Assembly (NCBI GenBank): GCA_022450045.1
Contig: JAKURD010000001.1
Coordinates: 186,001-250,000, forward strand
DNA from: Gracilimonas sp.
GTDB lineage: Bacteria > Bacteroidota > Rhodothermia > Balneolales > Balneolaceae
Length of the DNA: 64,000 nucleotides
Direction: 5' to 3'
Shown: positions 44,807-54,401 of the stretch, piece after piece
Numbering within the stretch: the stretch's first letter is position 1
How the letters are laid out: every line of letters starts with the position of its first letter
Translations under genes and position numbers: made by a program
Notes under the pieces: generated by a model
Told to the model about the DNA's origin: nothing
Databases searched by the model: none
What the model saw: only the letters and a program-made list of their open reading frames with translations

Positions 44807-45976
44807 ATGAAAAAATTCAGCTCAATCCTGCTTATTTTTCTTATAACTGTAGCCTGCCAACAAATGGAGCCTGAAAACACAGAGGTTATTCCTGTCATAG
44901 AATCTGAAGGTTCAGCACCCGAACTATTACCTCTGGTGAAGAGCAATACCGTCAAAAATGTGATTCTTTTAATTGGAGATGGAACTGGACTGGCTCAAAT
45001 CACAGCCGGACAGTATGCTATGGTTGGTCCTGACGGGCTGCTTTCCATGCAAAGGATGCCGGTGACGGGATTTGTTAAAACTCACTCTTCAGATAATCTT
45101 ATAACCGATTCTGCTTCCGGTGCTACAGCGTATTCTTGTGGACTTAAGACCTATAATGGAGCTATCGGTGTTGATTCGAATCAGGTTCCCTGTAAAACCA
45201 TTTTGGAGCTTGCTGAAGAAAAAGGACTTAGTACCGGCTTAATCTCCACTTCATCCATAACCCACGCAACACCAGCTAGTTTTGCAGCACATGTTGAACA
45301 AAGAAGTATGCAGGAAGAAATTGCGGCTGATTTTCTGGATTCCGGAGTGGAAGTATTCTTGGGAGGAGGAGTGCAGTGGTTTTCCAAAGATCAACGAAGT
45401 GATTCTCTGGATCTATTAGGGCAATTTGAAGAGGCGGGATATCAAGTAATGATGAACGAGCATGATCTTCAGGATTCAGATTCGGATCGTTTGCTGGGAC
45501 TGTTTGCAGCCGACGGACTGGAAAGGAAGGAAGGGGAACCTTCATCTGCAATGATGACTAAAAAAGCATTGGAGATACTGAGCAGGGATGATGATGGATT
45601 CTTTTTGATGCTTGAAGGAAGTCAAATAGACTGGGCTGGACATGCAAACAACTCAGAATATTTGCTGCGGGAAGTTGAAGATTTTGATAATGCAGTGAAA
45701 GCTGTACTTGATTTTGCACGTGAAAACGGGGAGACCTTAGTGGTACTTACCGCAGATCATGAAACGGGAGGAATGACCCTGCAACACCAGCAGGCAGAAG
45801 GTGATTCACTTGAAATTTATTGGACTACAAGTTACCACACCGGTATGCCTGTTCCTTTAATGGCATATGGACCCAGAGCTTTGGAATTCATGGGTTGGAG
45901 AGATAATACGTATGTTGGGCAGAAATTATCGGAGCTACTTCAGGTAGGAGAGTTACCAGTTTTACTGGAAGACTGA
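44807..45976 (+). CDS. alkaline phosphatase, lipoprotein
   Basis: 389 residues. The signal SSILLIFLITVAC gives a lipid-anchored phosphomonoesterase. Metal and catalytic residues are visible: LLIGDGTGLAQI (Asp), NLITDSASGATAYSCGLKTY (nucleophile Ser in D-S-A near residue 102), IDWAGHANN (His), LTADHETGGM (Asp-His) and SYHTGMPVPLM (His). It would release phosphate from organic esters outside the cytoplasm. No Pho box or Pho regulators are in the window. Confidence 0.93.
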   Translation: MKKFSSILLIFLITVACQQMEPENTEVIPVIESEGSAPELLPLVKSNTVKNVILLIGDGTGLAQITAGQYAMVGPDGLLSMQRMPVTGFVKTHSSDNLITDSASGATAYSCGLKTYNGAIGVDSNQVPCKTILELAEEKGLSTGLISTSSITHATPASFAAHVEQRSMQEEIAADFLDSGVEVFLGGGVQWFSKDQRSDSLDLLGQFEEAGYQVMMNEHDLQDSDSDRLLGLFAADGLERKEGEPSSAMMTKKALEILSRDDDGFFLMLEGSQIDWAGHANNSEYLLREVEDFDNAVKAVLDFARENGETLVVLTADHETGGMTLQHQQAEGDSLEIYWTTSYHTGMPVPLMAYGPRALEFMGWRDNTYVGQKLSELLQVGELPVLLED

Positions 45977-46028
45977 TCCTAATTATATGAAGTCCTTGCC
46001 CCTGATTTTCAAATATTGAAATAAATTA

Positions 46029-46531
46029 GCGTGAGTTCGAGATAAAGAATGTTAGAATAGCGGTACCATCCATCTGACGGATACCCCATCTGATGGATGG
46101 GCTCCAGAAGTTGTTAAAGTAGAGAAAGAACAAGCTTGGGTACTCAAATCAAACAAACGGTCAGATGGACTTAGTGCCATCAGATCGTGGGGTAGATTAA
46201 AAAATTCCCGGACTCGATCTGATGGATCACCCATCTGATCGATGGATTAGGCTTAGGAGCCTGACTATTAGTGCATGACAAGTTTGGAAGACAGAATCCA
46301 GCAATCGGTCAGACGGCTTAGAGCCGTCAGAGACCAAGGGGTAGATTAAACATTCCAGGATTCGATCTGATGGAAACCCCATCTGATCGATGGTGCAGGG
46401 GGCGGAGTTGGGTGTTGGGTTAGGATACGAACTGAACTTAGTACCCTGTTCCAACAATCGGTCAGATGGGCTTGGAGCCATCAGACCGTACCTCAAAAAC
46501 ATTAGTGAAGATAATTATATCGAATTCACGT
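46029..46531 (+). repeat. MITE-like intergenic element with three expanded hairpin units
   Basis: 503 bp with ends GCGTGAGTTCGAGATAA (46029-46045) and TTATATCGAATTCACGT (46515-46531), 14 of 17 matching. Between them the two hairpin modules repeat three times. The CGGTCAG...GGAGCC type lies near 46159, 46304 and 46458, and the (C/G)ATCTGATGG-N5-CCATCTGA type near 46068, 46216 and 46363. This is a tandem-expanded relative of the 200-bp element at 40.7 kb. It fills most of the gap of 634 bases between alkaline phosphatase and the next gene. Confidence 0.72.
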
Positions 46532-46556
46532 TAAATTGATGTTTGAGATAGATAAA

Positions 46557-46584
46557 AAAAAAGCCGTATCAGAATACGGCTTTT
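46557..46584 (-). terminator. intrinsic terminator
   Basis: GCCGTAT-CAGA-ATACGGC hairpin; the T-tract lies on the minus strand (A-run 46554-46562). It ends the minus-strand beta-barrel gene transcript, and the plus side also has TTTT. Confidence 0.85.
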
Positions 46585-46610
46585 GGAATACAAAGAAATG
46601 GGCTGCTTTT

Positions 46611-47093
46611 TTAGAAGTAAAGGGAAGCGGATATCCGAACAGCAGTTGAGAGATTATTAGCGCTGTCGCCAACTCGGGAATTTAGATTTGCATCTCCACT
46701 TACGCTAAAATGATCGGAAAAAAAATATTCTGCTCCGTATCCCACACCAATATTGAAATCAGTGATGGAGGTATTGGCATTATTGACGGACGTATTGGAA
46801 ATCCCAAGCGTGCTTGTTGCATAAGTGGCGAATGAATTTTCATTGCTTATATAGTAGCGGGGACGTACACCTAAAGCAAAATTTGTGGTCTGATCCTTAG
46901 TTGCATTTAAACCAATAAATGGAGCGATAGACAGGCTTTCATTAAGCATGTAGGGGACCTCAATACTTATTTGCCCGGTGATATTGGCCCGGATACCAAC
47001 ATTGCCCGTTTCAGGAATGGATTGAGCATGAAGTGTTAGTGAATATAGGGTTATGATTATAAGTAACGCGGTTTTTTTGATTATAGAATTCAT
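46611..47093 (-). CDS. small outer-membrane beta-barrel protein
   Basis: 160 residues from the ATG at 47093 (MNSIIKKTALLIIITLYS) with a signal peptide ending LTLHAQ; an ATG three codons upstream (47102) is equally possible. The mature part has regular beta-strand repeats (GVRPRYYISNENSFATYAT, FNIGVGYGAEYFFSDHFSVS) and ends in ISASLYF with a terminal Phe, the classical outer-membrane barrel signature. It resembles eight-stranded OmpA-like or porin-like barrels. No close family is claimed. Confidence 0.75.
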   Translation of the reverse strand: MNSIIKKTALLIIITLYSLTLHAQSIPETGNVGIRANITGQISIEVPYMLNESLSIAPFIGLNATKDQTTNFALGVRPRYYISNENSFATYATSTLGISNTSVNNANTSITDFNIGVGYGAEYFFSDHFSVSGDANLNSRVGDSANNLSTAVRISASLYF

Positions 47094-47159
47094 AGGTATC
47101 ATTATTTATTTGAGGTTATATATGAAGGATAGATTTAATGTCCGTTTGTTACAAATAAA

Positions 47160-47657
47160 TTAATTATCTATCCCATATAACTCACTAATTCGGTTATAGT
47201 TCCTATAATCAATGCCTTTCCCTTTTACAATGACCGATGGCGGAATTGCGATGACTCTGAGTACATCCCGGTCAAACAGATTTTCATTGGCCTGGTTATT
47301 TCCACTTAATTCACCTTCAATTATTAGGCTGAAGTTATCGATGTCGAATGAATACCGGAGATTAACCAGATCATTCTCGAAAGGCACAGAAAATGGAAGG
47401 GCTTGCCATGCTGTGGTTCCCTCAAAACGGAGATAGCCTAAGACCATCCCGTAATCGACCATTTCTTCATCTAAATTATCCCAGCCGTATTCAGCAACTG
47501 AAATGAATTCATCTTGGGCTATGAAATCATTTGATCTCACATTGATAGTACTGCTGTAAACGGTATCAGCTTCACCTTCTACATTATTGTCATAAATGGT
47601 GCAGGAGGCAAGAGTAAGTAAGCTAAGAAGGATCAGGAATGATTTGAGAAGTCTCAT
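47160..47657 (-). CDS. small lipoprotein, function unknown
   Basis: 165 residues with a lipobox signal (LILLSLLTLASC). The mature part is acidic and beta-rich (TINVRSNDFIAQDEFISV, LVNLRYSFDIDNFSLIIEGE). I recognise no family. It is 66 bases upstream of the barrel gene on the same strand and may be its partner in the outer membrane. Upstream of it lies the nuoH terminator. Confidence 0.7.
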   Translation of the reverse strand: MRLLKSFLILLSLLTLASCTIYDNNVEGEADTVYSSTINVRSNDFIAQDEFISVAEYGWDNLDEEMVDYGMVLGYLRFEGTTAWQALPFSVPFENDLVNLRYSFDIDNFSLIIEGELSGNNQANENLFDRDVLRVIAIPPSVIVKGKGIDYRNYNRISELYGIDN

Positions 47658-47763
47658 GATTGGCTCCGTTTATTATGAATTAGGTTGGTTAATAATAGAG
47701 CAAAAGCCACTTATCTAATATCACATGAAATGATTAGTCTGTTCATGCGATATGGTTGTAAAA

Positions 47764-47793
47764 AAAAGCCGAACTCAAACGAGGCCGGCTTTT
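47764..47793 (-). terminator. intrinsic terminator of the nuo operon
   Basis: AAAAGCCG (47764-47771) and CGGCTTTT (47786-47793) form the stem, with an inner CTC/GAG pairing across a small internal loop. The T-tract follows on the minus strand, 23 bases after the nuoH stop. Confidence 0.85.
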
Positions 47794-47815
47794 AAATCAC
47801 AACAATTTATCTTGT

Positions 47816-48850
47816 CTAAAACCAGTGAGTGTACGCATACATCCCTAAAGCGATGAGCGCAAAATTCAGAATGCTAAGTGGAAGTAATCGTCCCCAACCT
47901 AACTTCATAACCTGATTGTACTTGAAGCGGGGGATGGTCCAGCGTACCCAAATAAATACGAAGCACCAGAATACTACTTTACCCATAAAAACTGAGACAT
48001 CTAATATTCCTTTCACCAAAGGGTCTAATTCAGGCAGCCAATATCCTGCAAAAGGCAGGTGATAACTTCCAAAGAAAAAAGTAGTAATCAGGATACTTCC
48101 GATAAATACATGCATGTATTCAGCCAGGAAGAACATTCCAAACTTCATCCCGGAATATTCAGTATGAAATCCGCCTACAAGTTCCTGCTCGGCTTCAACG
48201 AGGTCGAAAGGAGTTCGGTTCGCTTCTGCAAATGCTGCAATAATAAAAATTACTGCTCCGATCGGATTGATAAATACATTCCACAGATGTTCCTGAGAAG
48301 CTGCAATTTCAACTACGCTTAATGAGCCTGCTACCAAAACAACGGAAGCAACAGCCATGCCCATAGGTAATTCATAACTGATCATTTGAGCGGCAGCTCG
48401 AAGTCCGCCTAACAGAGAATATTTACTGTTAGAGGCCCATCCTGCAAGGGTAACACCGTACACTCCTAAGGAAGCCACAGCAAGGATAAATAAAACCCCG
48501 CCGTTTATATCAGTAACATAAAGTCCTTCTCCAAAAGGTATAACTGCAACCGATATGATTGCCGTTATAACCGGAATCATTGGTGCAATGGCATGTATTC
48601 TCTTAAAACCTTGAGCCGGAGTAACATCTTCTTTAAGAAGCAGTTTAACCACATCGGCAACAGGTTGTAAGAGCCCAAAAGGACCAACACGGTTTGGGCC
48701 AACACGATTCTGGATAAAAGAAGCGACACGACGCTCAGCATAAACCAAGAGAGCCGCTGAATTGAGGTAGGCAAAAACACCTAATCCAAGAACAGCTACC
48801 CAGGTTGGGATAAATAGAAGTCCAAAAATATCAATTCCACCTGTACTCAT
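47816..48850 (-). CDS. nuoH: NADH-quinone oxidoreductase subunit H
   Basis: 344-residue membrane subunit of complex I at the quinone site. It carries [60 protein letters not shown] and [14 protein letters not shown], all diagnostic, with about eight membrane helices. It is the last gene of the minus-strand run nuoABCDEFGH, immediately after nuoG (stop and start adjacent). A terminator follows, and subunits I to N are absent here. Confidence 0.96.
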   Translation of the reverse strand: MSTGGIDIFGLLFIPTWVAVLGLGVFAYLNSAALLVYAERRVASFIQNRVGPNRVGPFGLLQPVADVVKLLLKEDVTPAQGFKRIHAIAPMIPVITAIISVAVIPFGEGLYVTDINGGVLFILAVASLGVYGVTLAGWASNSKYSLLGGLRAAAQMISYELPMGMAVASVVLVAGSLSVVEIAASQEHLWNVFINPIGAVIFIIAAFAEANRTPFDLVEAEQELVGGFHTEYSGMKFGMFFLAEYMHVFIGSILITTFFFGSYHLPFAGYWLPELDPLVKGILDVSVFMGKVVFWCFVFIWVRWTIPRFKYNQVMKLGWGRLLPLSILNFALIALGMYAYTHWF

Positions 48851-50587
48851 TTATGCTGTAGCCTCTTGCTTATTTGAAGGATTGAGGTTAATGCCCATTT
48901 CATTGTCCATACGTTCGTAACTGATGTTCTTAAAAGCAGGATTTGAAGATGCGATTTCATCCATTATTTCTCTTGGATGGCCAAAGCTTATACTTAAACC
49001 GATTCGTTTAGCCAGCTGATTCATGATCTCCCAGGCCGGAGCACAGTCTACTTTATTCTCTTCGGTAACCCAGTTATCAAAATTGGTGCCATAACGATCT
49101 AAACGTCCTTGGTTCATTTCCAGATTCAAGCTGCGGTTGGTGTACTTGGTTTCCTTAGCCGGGAAGGAGCGTTGAATCCGGCCATCTACATTTACATAAC
49201 TAGCCGCGTGTTCTGCAATGCATGTTACAGGGATGACCAAGTCAGCAGCTTTCGCTGTTTCAGACTCATTGGTTGAAAGCAGGATACTGTATTTATCTTT
49301 CAGATCATCGGCTGAGAGAACTTCACGATCAATCAGCTCATCAGAGAGCATGACAACGATCTTGGCTTTTTTAACTTCAGCGGCAAGATTTGAACTCTCT
49401 TCATATCCCAATAACCTGACACCTGAAGTATTTGGTGCCTGATCATCAGTCAATAAGAAATCATCTCCGGCACCTTCTTCAATATGAGGAACAAATTTGA
49501 AATTATTTACGCCCCAAAGGTTGAATACTTTCATTAATGCATAATTTTCTTCAACAGAAGCATGTGCACTTCCAACAACCAAGATTTCTTCCGGTTTGTG
49601 AGATTCTAAGGTCTCTGCAAACGTTTCGATGGCATTGTTCCAGGATGTTTTAGTTTGGTTATCACCATCTAACCTGATAGCAGGGCGGGAGATACGATTT
49701 TCATTAAACCTTCTGTAAGCTTCTCTCCCGGCATCCGACATCCAGTGGTTGTTCACTTCACCATTATACCTTGGAGTGATACGCATGATCAGATTGTCAC
49801 GGGTCCAGAGGTCAATATTCGTTCCTTTACCATTGGTGATGTCGATGCTTGGTGTTTGATTCATTTCCCATACACGTGCCTTAAATCTGAAGTCAGTAGA
49901 AGTAAGGGCTCCAACAGGACAAATATCTACTGTGTTCAATGAATACGGATCATCGAACTCACGACCTGGTGCAGTCATAGGATAGTTATTGGAGCCACGC
50001 TGAACGATAGTAAGCTGATGTGACTCACTGATTTCATCCGTAAAGCGGACGCATCTTGTACAGTTGATGCACCGTTCAGCATCCAAAGTAACTCTTGGGC
50101 CTAACTCAACTCGTTTGGGTCTATGTACTTTCTTTACTTCAAACCGGCTGCCTTCGGGGCCATATTTGTAGGTTTGAATTTGTAGCGGACATTCACCGGC
50201 TTGATCACAAATAGGGCAATCTAAGGGATGGTTGACGAGTAAGAACTCCATGGTATCTTTCTGAGCTCGTGCAACTTCTTCATCCGACTCTTGTGTTTTA
50301 ATAACCATCCCATCCTGCATTCCCAATGAACAAGAAGTTTGCATTTTTGGGAACCATCGGATCTTACGATCACCGTTTTCATCCAGCTCAAACTCACCGG
50401 TCTCTCGATCTTTAACAGGAGTACCTGCCTTTACAAAACACTGCCGGCAATTGGCAGGAGCGCTCATTTCGGGATGATAGCAAAAGAATGGAACTTCTTT
50501 GCCTTGATCCAAAATGAACTGAAGAACGCCACGGTCGTCGCCTTCCTCAAATTCGTATCGTTGTCCGTCTATAAATATTTCTGACAT
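48851..50587 (-). CDS. nuoG: NADH-quinone oxidoreductase subunit G
   Basis: 578 residues from the ATG at 50587 (MSEIFIDGQRYEFEEGDD). The 2Fe-2S cysteines are in VPFFCYHPEMSAPANCRQCFV. The 4Fe-4S ligands include HPLDCPICDQAGECPLQIQ and ERCINCTRCVRF. The C-terminal half keeps the molybdopterin-oxidoreductase-like fold without cofactor motifs. It is shorter than the ~900-residue E. coli NuoG. It carries electrons from NuoF toward NuoB. A remnant of another gene lies in the 168-base gap between nuoF and nuoG, and it follows nuoF. Confidence 0.95.
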   Translation of the reverse strand: MSEIFIDGQRYEFEEGDDRGVLQFILDQGKEVPFFCYHPEMSAPANCRQCFVKAGTPVKDRETGEFELDENGDRKIRWFPKMQTSCSLGMQDGMVIKTQESDEEVARAQKDTMEFLLVNHPLDCPICDQAGECPLQIQTYKYGPEGSRFEVKKVHRPKRVELGPRVTLDAERCINCTRCVRFTDEISESHQLTIVQRGSNNYPMTAPGREFDDPYSLNTVDICPVGALTSTDFRFKARVWEMNQTPSIDITNGKGTNIDLWTRDNLIMRITPRYNGEVNNHWMSDAGREAYRRFNENRISRPAIRLDGDNQTKTSWNNAIETFAETLESHKPEEILVVGSAHASVEENYALMKVFNLWGVNNFKFVPHIEEGAGDDFLLTDDQAPNTSGVRLLGYEESSNLAAEVKKAKIVVMLSDELIDREVLSADDLKDKYSILLSTNESETAKAADLVIPVTCIAEHAASYVNVDGRIQRSFPAKETKYTNRSLNLEMNQGRLDRYGTNFDNWVTEENKVDCAPAWEIMNQLAKRIGLSISFGHPREIMDEIASSNPAFKNISYERMDNEMGINLNPSNKQEATA

Positions 50588-50636
50588 ATTGGATTGTTGA
50601 TTTATGATTTTAGATTGATGATTCAATCAAAACCAA

Positions 50637-50738
50637 TCATTTTCTTTGCGCTGTTTTTCTGGAGATTATAAAAAATGATGCTAACTCGTTCGCTTCTTTT
50701 AAAAGAGGCTCAACCAATTTTTTTGGCTTGGGTTTTTT
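50637..50738 (-). pseudogene. remnant of a four-helix-bundle (S23-like) protein gene
   Basis: 33 codons ending in a stop encode KKPKPKKLVEPLLKEANELA...SFFIISRKTAQRK, which looks like the last helix of the small four-helix-bundle proteins (23S rRNA-intervening-sequence family) scattered through Bacteroidetes. The final LLKEANELASFFIISRK matches the family's helix-4 pattern as I know it. There is no start codon; two stops precede it in frame. It lies between nuoF and nuoG, where no other gene belongs. Confidence 0.5.
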
Positions 50739-50755
50739 TCATCAATTATAAATCC

Positions 50756-52042
50756 TTAAGCAACTGCGTGGACTGATTTTTTGCAACGTGCTTCAAATTC
50801 GTCTCTGAAACGGTTAATAGTATGGCGAACGGGCCATGCAGCGGCATCAGCCAGGGCACAGATTGTCCGGCCTTCCATTTGTGTGGTTACATCTAAAAGG
50901 AGATCCAGATCTCTGATCTCGCCTTCACCGTTTTTGATCTTCAATAATATCTTTTCTAACCACCCGGTTCCATCACGGCATGGGGTACACTGTCCACAAG
51001 ACTCATGTTTATAAAAGTGGGAAATTCTCCAAAGGGCATCTACCATATCAGTGTCTTCATCCATAACAATCATTCCTGCGGTTCCCATCATAGATCCTGC
51101 TTCCCGGAGTGAATCAGCATCCATAGAAACTCCTTCAAGCTGATCGGCACGGAGTATTGGGGTTGAAGATCCGCCGGGAATTAATCCCTTCAGCTTCTTT
51201 CCTCCCCGAATTCCCTGGGCGATGTCATTAATGAGTTCCATGACCGGAACTCCGGAAGGCAGTTCATAAACACCGGGACGATTTACATGTCCGGATATTC
51301 CGTAAAGTACAGGCCCCGGGTGTGTTTCAGCTCCAATATTCTTAAACCAGGCTGTCCCATTATTAATGACTCCGGGAACATTTGCCAAAGTTTCAATATT
51401 GTTAATGGTAGTGGGGCGTCCCCAAAGTCCTTTTTGGGCAGGGAAGGGAGGCTTAACCCGAGGATACCCCCGTTTTCCTTCCAGCGACTCCAGCATCGCG
51501 GTTTCCTCACCACAGATGTAAGCACCGGCTCCTTCGGTTACCTCAAACTCTACACTATAGTCGGTTCCAAATAAATTTTTTCCAATAAAACCTTTATCGC
51601 GAGCATCTTGTAATGCTTTTTCCATCATTTTGATCCATGAATAGTATTCTCCACGGATGTACACAAAAATAGTGGTTACCTTCATCGCATATGCAGCGAT
51701 CAAAGCTCCTTCGATAAAAATGTGAGGGTTGTATTCAAAGATCTTACGATCTTTGAAGGTACCCGGCTCAGACTCATCGCCGTTACAAGCAAGGTAACGG
51801 GGTCCTCCATCGGCGGGAGGCATGAACGACCATTTTAATCCGGCATTAAAACCCGCTCCGCCACGTCCGCGAATGTTGGCTTCTTTCACTTCATCGACTA
51901 CACTTTCAGGTGTCCATTCATCACCTTTCACAACGTTTTCAAGCGCTTTGTAGCCACCATTTTTGATATACACATCGATCTTATCCAGGTTTGGGATATC
52001 AGGGATAAGAATCGGTTCAAAAGATTTCCAATCAGAAGCCAT
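50756..52042 (-). CDS. nuoF: NADH-quinone oxidoreductase subunit F
   Basis: 428-residue flavoprotein that takes electrons from NADH. The NADH-binding loop is GRGGAGFNAGLKWSFM near residue 57, the FMN-binding region includes YLACNGDESEPGTFKDRKI, GAGAYICGEETAMLESLEG follows, and the N3 cluster cysteines are in HESCGQCTPCRDGTGW near residue 345. Its start is two bases after the nuoE stop. Upstream subunit order is standard. Confidence 0.97.
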   Translation of the reverse strand: MASDWKSFEPILIPDIPNLDKIDVYIKNGGYKALENVVKGDEWTPESVVDEVKEANIRGRGGAGFNAGLKWSFMPPADGGPRYLACNGDESEPGTFKDRKIFEYNPHIFIEGALIAAYAMKVTTIFVYIRGEYYSWIKMMEKALQDARDKGFIGKNLFGTDYSVEFEVTEGAGAYICGEETAMLESLEGKRGYPRVKPPFPAQKGLWGRPTTINNIETLANVPGVINNGTAWFKNIGAETHPGPVLYGISGHVNRPGVYELPSGVPVMELINDIAQGIRGGKKLKGLIPGGSSTPILRADQLEGVSMDADSLREAGSMMGTAGMIVMDEDTDMVDALWRISHFYKHESCGQCTPCRDGTGWLEKILLKIKNGEGEIRDLDLLLDVTTQMEGRTICALADAAAWPVRHTINRFRDEFEARCKKSVHAVA

Positions 52043-52044
52043 AA

Positions 52045-52590
52045 TTACTTGTTATTAATATTTTCGAGGAGAGGCATTCCTACGGATTCAAATTCTGGCA
52101 TTTTACCTTCTTTCAGGCTGTCAATAACCTCATCGAGTTTCTCTTCAGTGAGATTGTTCACATAAACATCATTAGTGATCTGCATCATTGGGGCATAACC
52201 ACAGGCTCCAAGACATTCAACAGATTGAATACTAAACATTCCGTCTTCGGTAGTTTCACCGGCTTTTATGCCAAGTTTGTCTTCAAGGTAGTGAAGCATT
52301 TTGTAGCCACCGCAAAGCTGACAGCTCGTAGTGGTACACACATCCAGAACATATTTTCCTTTTTGTTCTTTATAATACTGAGTGTAAAATGTAGCCACAC
52401 CGTGCACGTGCGATTCCGGTAAGTCTAAGGTTTCAGCAACCAGACGCTGCACCGGAGGTTCAACATGTCCGAATCTTCTTTGTGCAACCCAAAGTGTGGG
52501 TAGGGTAGCAGGCATTACTTCCGGAAACTTAGCTTTTATGGCTTCAATTTCTTTTAAGTCTTCTTTTGTGAATTCGTATGTTTCTTCCAT
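52045..52590 (-). CDS. nuoE: NADH-quinone oxidoreductase subunit E
   Basis: 181 residues, thioredoxin-like with the N1a [2Fe-2S] site. Ligands are in VCTTTSCQLCGGYKML and SVECLGACGYAPMMQI. The helical N-terminal region carries LPTLWVAQRRFGHVEPPVQ and DLPESHVHGVATFYTQY. It sits between nuoD and nuoF in the usual order, with a one-base gap to nuoD. Confidence 0.96.
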   Translation of the reverse strand: MEETYEFTKEDLKEIEAIKAKFPEVMPATLPTLWVAQRRFGHVEPPVQRLVAETLDLPESHVHGVATFYTQYYKEQKGKYVLDVCTTTSCQLCGGYKMLHYLEDKLGIKAGETTEDGMFSIQSVECLGACGYAPMMQITNDVYVNNLTEEKLDEVIDSLKEGKMPEFESVGMPLLENINNK

Positions 52591-52591
52591 C

Positions 52592-53878
52592 TTATTTATC
52601 TGCTTCTCCCATTACCGGGTCAATTCCACCAATTATAACTACCGTATCAGCTACCATTTCTCCGTCCAGGATATTTTCCAATACCTGAAGGTTTCTGAAG
52701 GATGGAGCATTAACTTTCAATCTCCAGGGGTGGCCGGTTCCATCACTTTGAATAAAATAGCCTAATTCCCCTTTTGGAGATTCTACGGCGTGATATACTT
52801 CTTTGCCAGCCGGAGGACAAATACCGGTGTCGGTCATCATAAAATCATGGATCATGCCTTCCATAGAGTAGTACACTTCATCTTTTGAGGGGTAGGCATG
52901 TTTTGCGTTGTTGGCTCGAATCGGCCCTTTTGGCATTTTATCAAAACATTGCTCAATGATTCGAATACTTTCGGCCATCTCTTCCATTCGTACGAAATAA
53001 CGGGCCAGGTTGTCGCCCTCAAGCCGGGTAGGAACTTCAAAGTCCACTTCATCATACTTCAAATAAGGAGTGATGATACGCTGATCAACTCCATATCCGG
53101 CGGCTCTTAATACCGGGCCTGTAGCTCCAATGTCAAGGGCGTCTTCTGTTCTAACAATTCCTACATCTTTATTTCGGTCAATAAAAATTCGGTTTCGGTC
53201 TAAAAGTCTATGCCAGTCTTTAAGTTCGTTAGGAAAGGTTTCCACGAATTCTTTAATGCGAGCTACAGCGTCGTTTGTAAAATCATTGGCAACTCCACCA
53301 ATTCTGGAATGTGAAACAGTGAATCGGTGCCCTGCCACTTCATCAAAAATATCATAGATCTTTTCACGCTCGCGGAATGTCCAAATGAAAAAAGAGATAG
53401 CTCCGGCATCCATAACCATCGTCCCCAACCAAAGCAGATGAGAAGAAATTCGAGCCAGCTCCATGCATATCATTCGAATATATTGAGCCCGTTCAGGTAC
53501 TTCCACTTCGGCAAGTTTTTCAACGGCCAAACAAAGGGCTACATTGTTGCTGTAAGGGGAGAGGTAATCCATGCGATCGGTATAAGGCATGAATTCCTGA
53601 TAGGTTTTATTCTCTGCAATTTTCTCAACTCCACGGTGGAGATACCCGATATCGATCTTGGCTTTTTCAATGAGCTCACCACGCAATTGCAGGATCAAAC
53701 GAAGCACACCGTGAGTGGCCGGGTGCTGTGGCCCCATATTGAGAATCATCTTAGCATTCAGAGGATCTTCTGCATCGATTTCCTCGATAGTGGTGTGCTT
53801 ATCTTCGAGGCTTTTATAGATGCTTCGTTGATGCTTCTCGAAAAACTTCGGCTTTACTTTACTATTAATCTCATTCAT
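52592..53878 (-). CDS. nuoD: NADH-quinone oxidoreductase subunit D
   Basis: 428-residue quinone-pocket subunit related to [NiFe] hydrogenases but without the nickel ligands. LNMGPQHPATHGVLRLILQL and DIGYLHRGVEKIAENKTY mark the start, with YSNNVALCLAVEKLAEVEVP and MICMELARISSHLLWLGT in the middle, and GDGTGHPWRLKVNAPSFRNL-like DGTGHPWRLKVNAPSF near the end. It is separate from nuoC (not fused), 6 bases downstream. Confidence 0.97.
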   Translation of the reverse strand: MNEINSKVKPKFFEKHQRSIYKSLEDKHTTIEEIDAEDPLNAKMILNMGPQHPATHGVLRLILQLRGELIEKAKIDIGYLHRGVEKIAENKTYQEFMPYTDRMDYLSPYSNNVALCLAVEKLAEVEVPERAQYIRMICMELARISSHLLWLGTMVMDAGAISFFIWTFREREKIYDIFDEVAGHRFTVSHSRIGGVANDFTNDAVARIKEFVETFPNELKDWHRLLDRNRIFIDRNKDVGIVRTEDALDIGATGPVLRAAGYGVDQRIITPYLKYDEVDFEVPTRLEGDNLARYFVRMEEMAESIRIIEQCFDKMPKGPIRANNAKHAYPSKDEVYYSMEGMIHDFMMTDTGICPPAGKEVYHAVESPKGELGYFIQSDGTGHPWRLKVNAPSFRNLQVLENILDGEMVADTVVIIGGIDPVMGEADK

Positions 53879-53884
53879 AATGCC

Positions 53885-54397
53885 TTACTCCGTATCTGGG
53901 GTTGTGTTAGGCAGTTCAATGGAACCGGGGATACCCAACAGCGGAAATTCTTTTCTAAGCGGGAAGTATTCAAAATCTTCCGGCATATATATCCTTCGAA
54001 GATCCGGATGTCCTCCAAAATGAACACCGTACATGTCATATACCTCACGTTCCAACCAACTGGCTGACTTCCAAACCGAAGTAACCGTGTTCACCTTTGG
54101 GTCTTTCTCTTCAACTCTGATCTTTATAAATAGCCGATCTCGTGTTCTTAGATTTAGCATGTTGTAGATCACTTCAAAACGTTCATCAGAAGTATAACGA
54201 TCTGTACCGATAATATCGGTGAGATAAATAAAGTGATGCCTGGTTTTAAGATATTTGCAGATTTCAATAATATTTTCTGCTTCTACACGGATATACGTAT
54301 GGCCGCAAGATTGGTATACTTCTATCAGGTCCTCTGAAAAATCAGATGATAAGCCATCTACCACACCTTGAATTGTATCATTTAATTCTAAACTCAT
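53885..54397 (-). CDS. nuoC: NADH-quinone oxidoreductase subunit C
   Basis: 170-residue 30-kDa-type subunit. FEVIYNMLNLRTRDRLFIKI and SWLEREVYDMYGVHFGGHP, then YMPEDFEYFPLRKEFPL, are the classic blocks of the family. It is free-standing here, not joined to NuoD as in E. coli. Four bases separate it from nuoB. Confidence 0.96.
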   Translation of the reverse strand: MSLELNDTIQGVVDGLSSDFSEDLIEVYQSCGHTYIRVEAENIIEICKYLKTRHHFIYLTDIIGTDRYTSDERFEVIYNMLNLRTRDRLFIKIRVEEKDPKVNTVTSVWKSASWLEREVYDMYGVHFGGHPDLRRIYMPEDFEYFPLRKEFPLLGIPGSIELPNTTPDTE

Positions 54398-54401
54398 ATT
54401 C

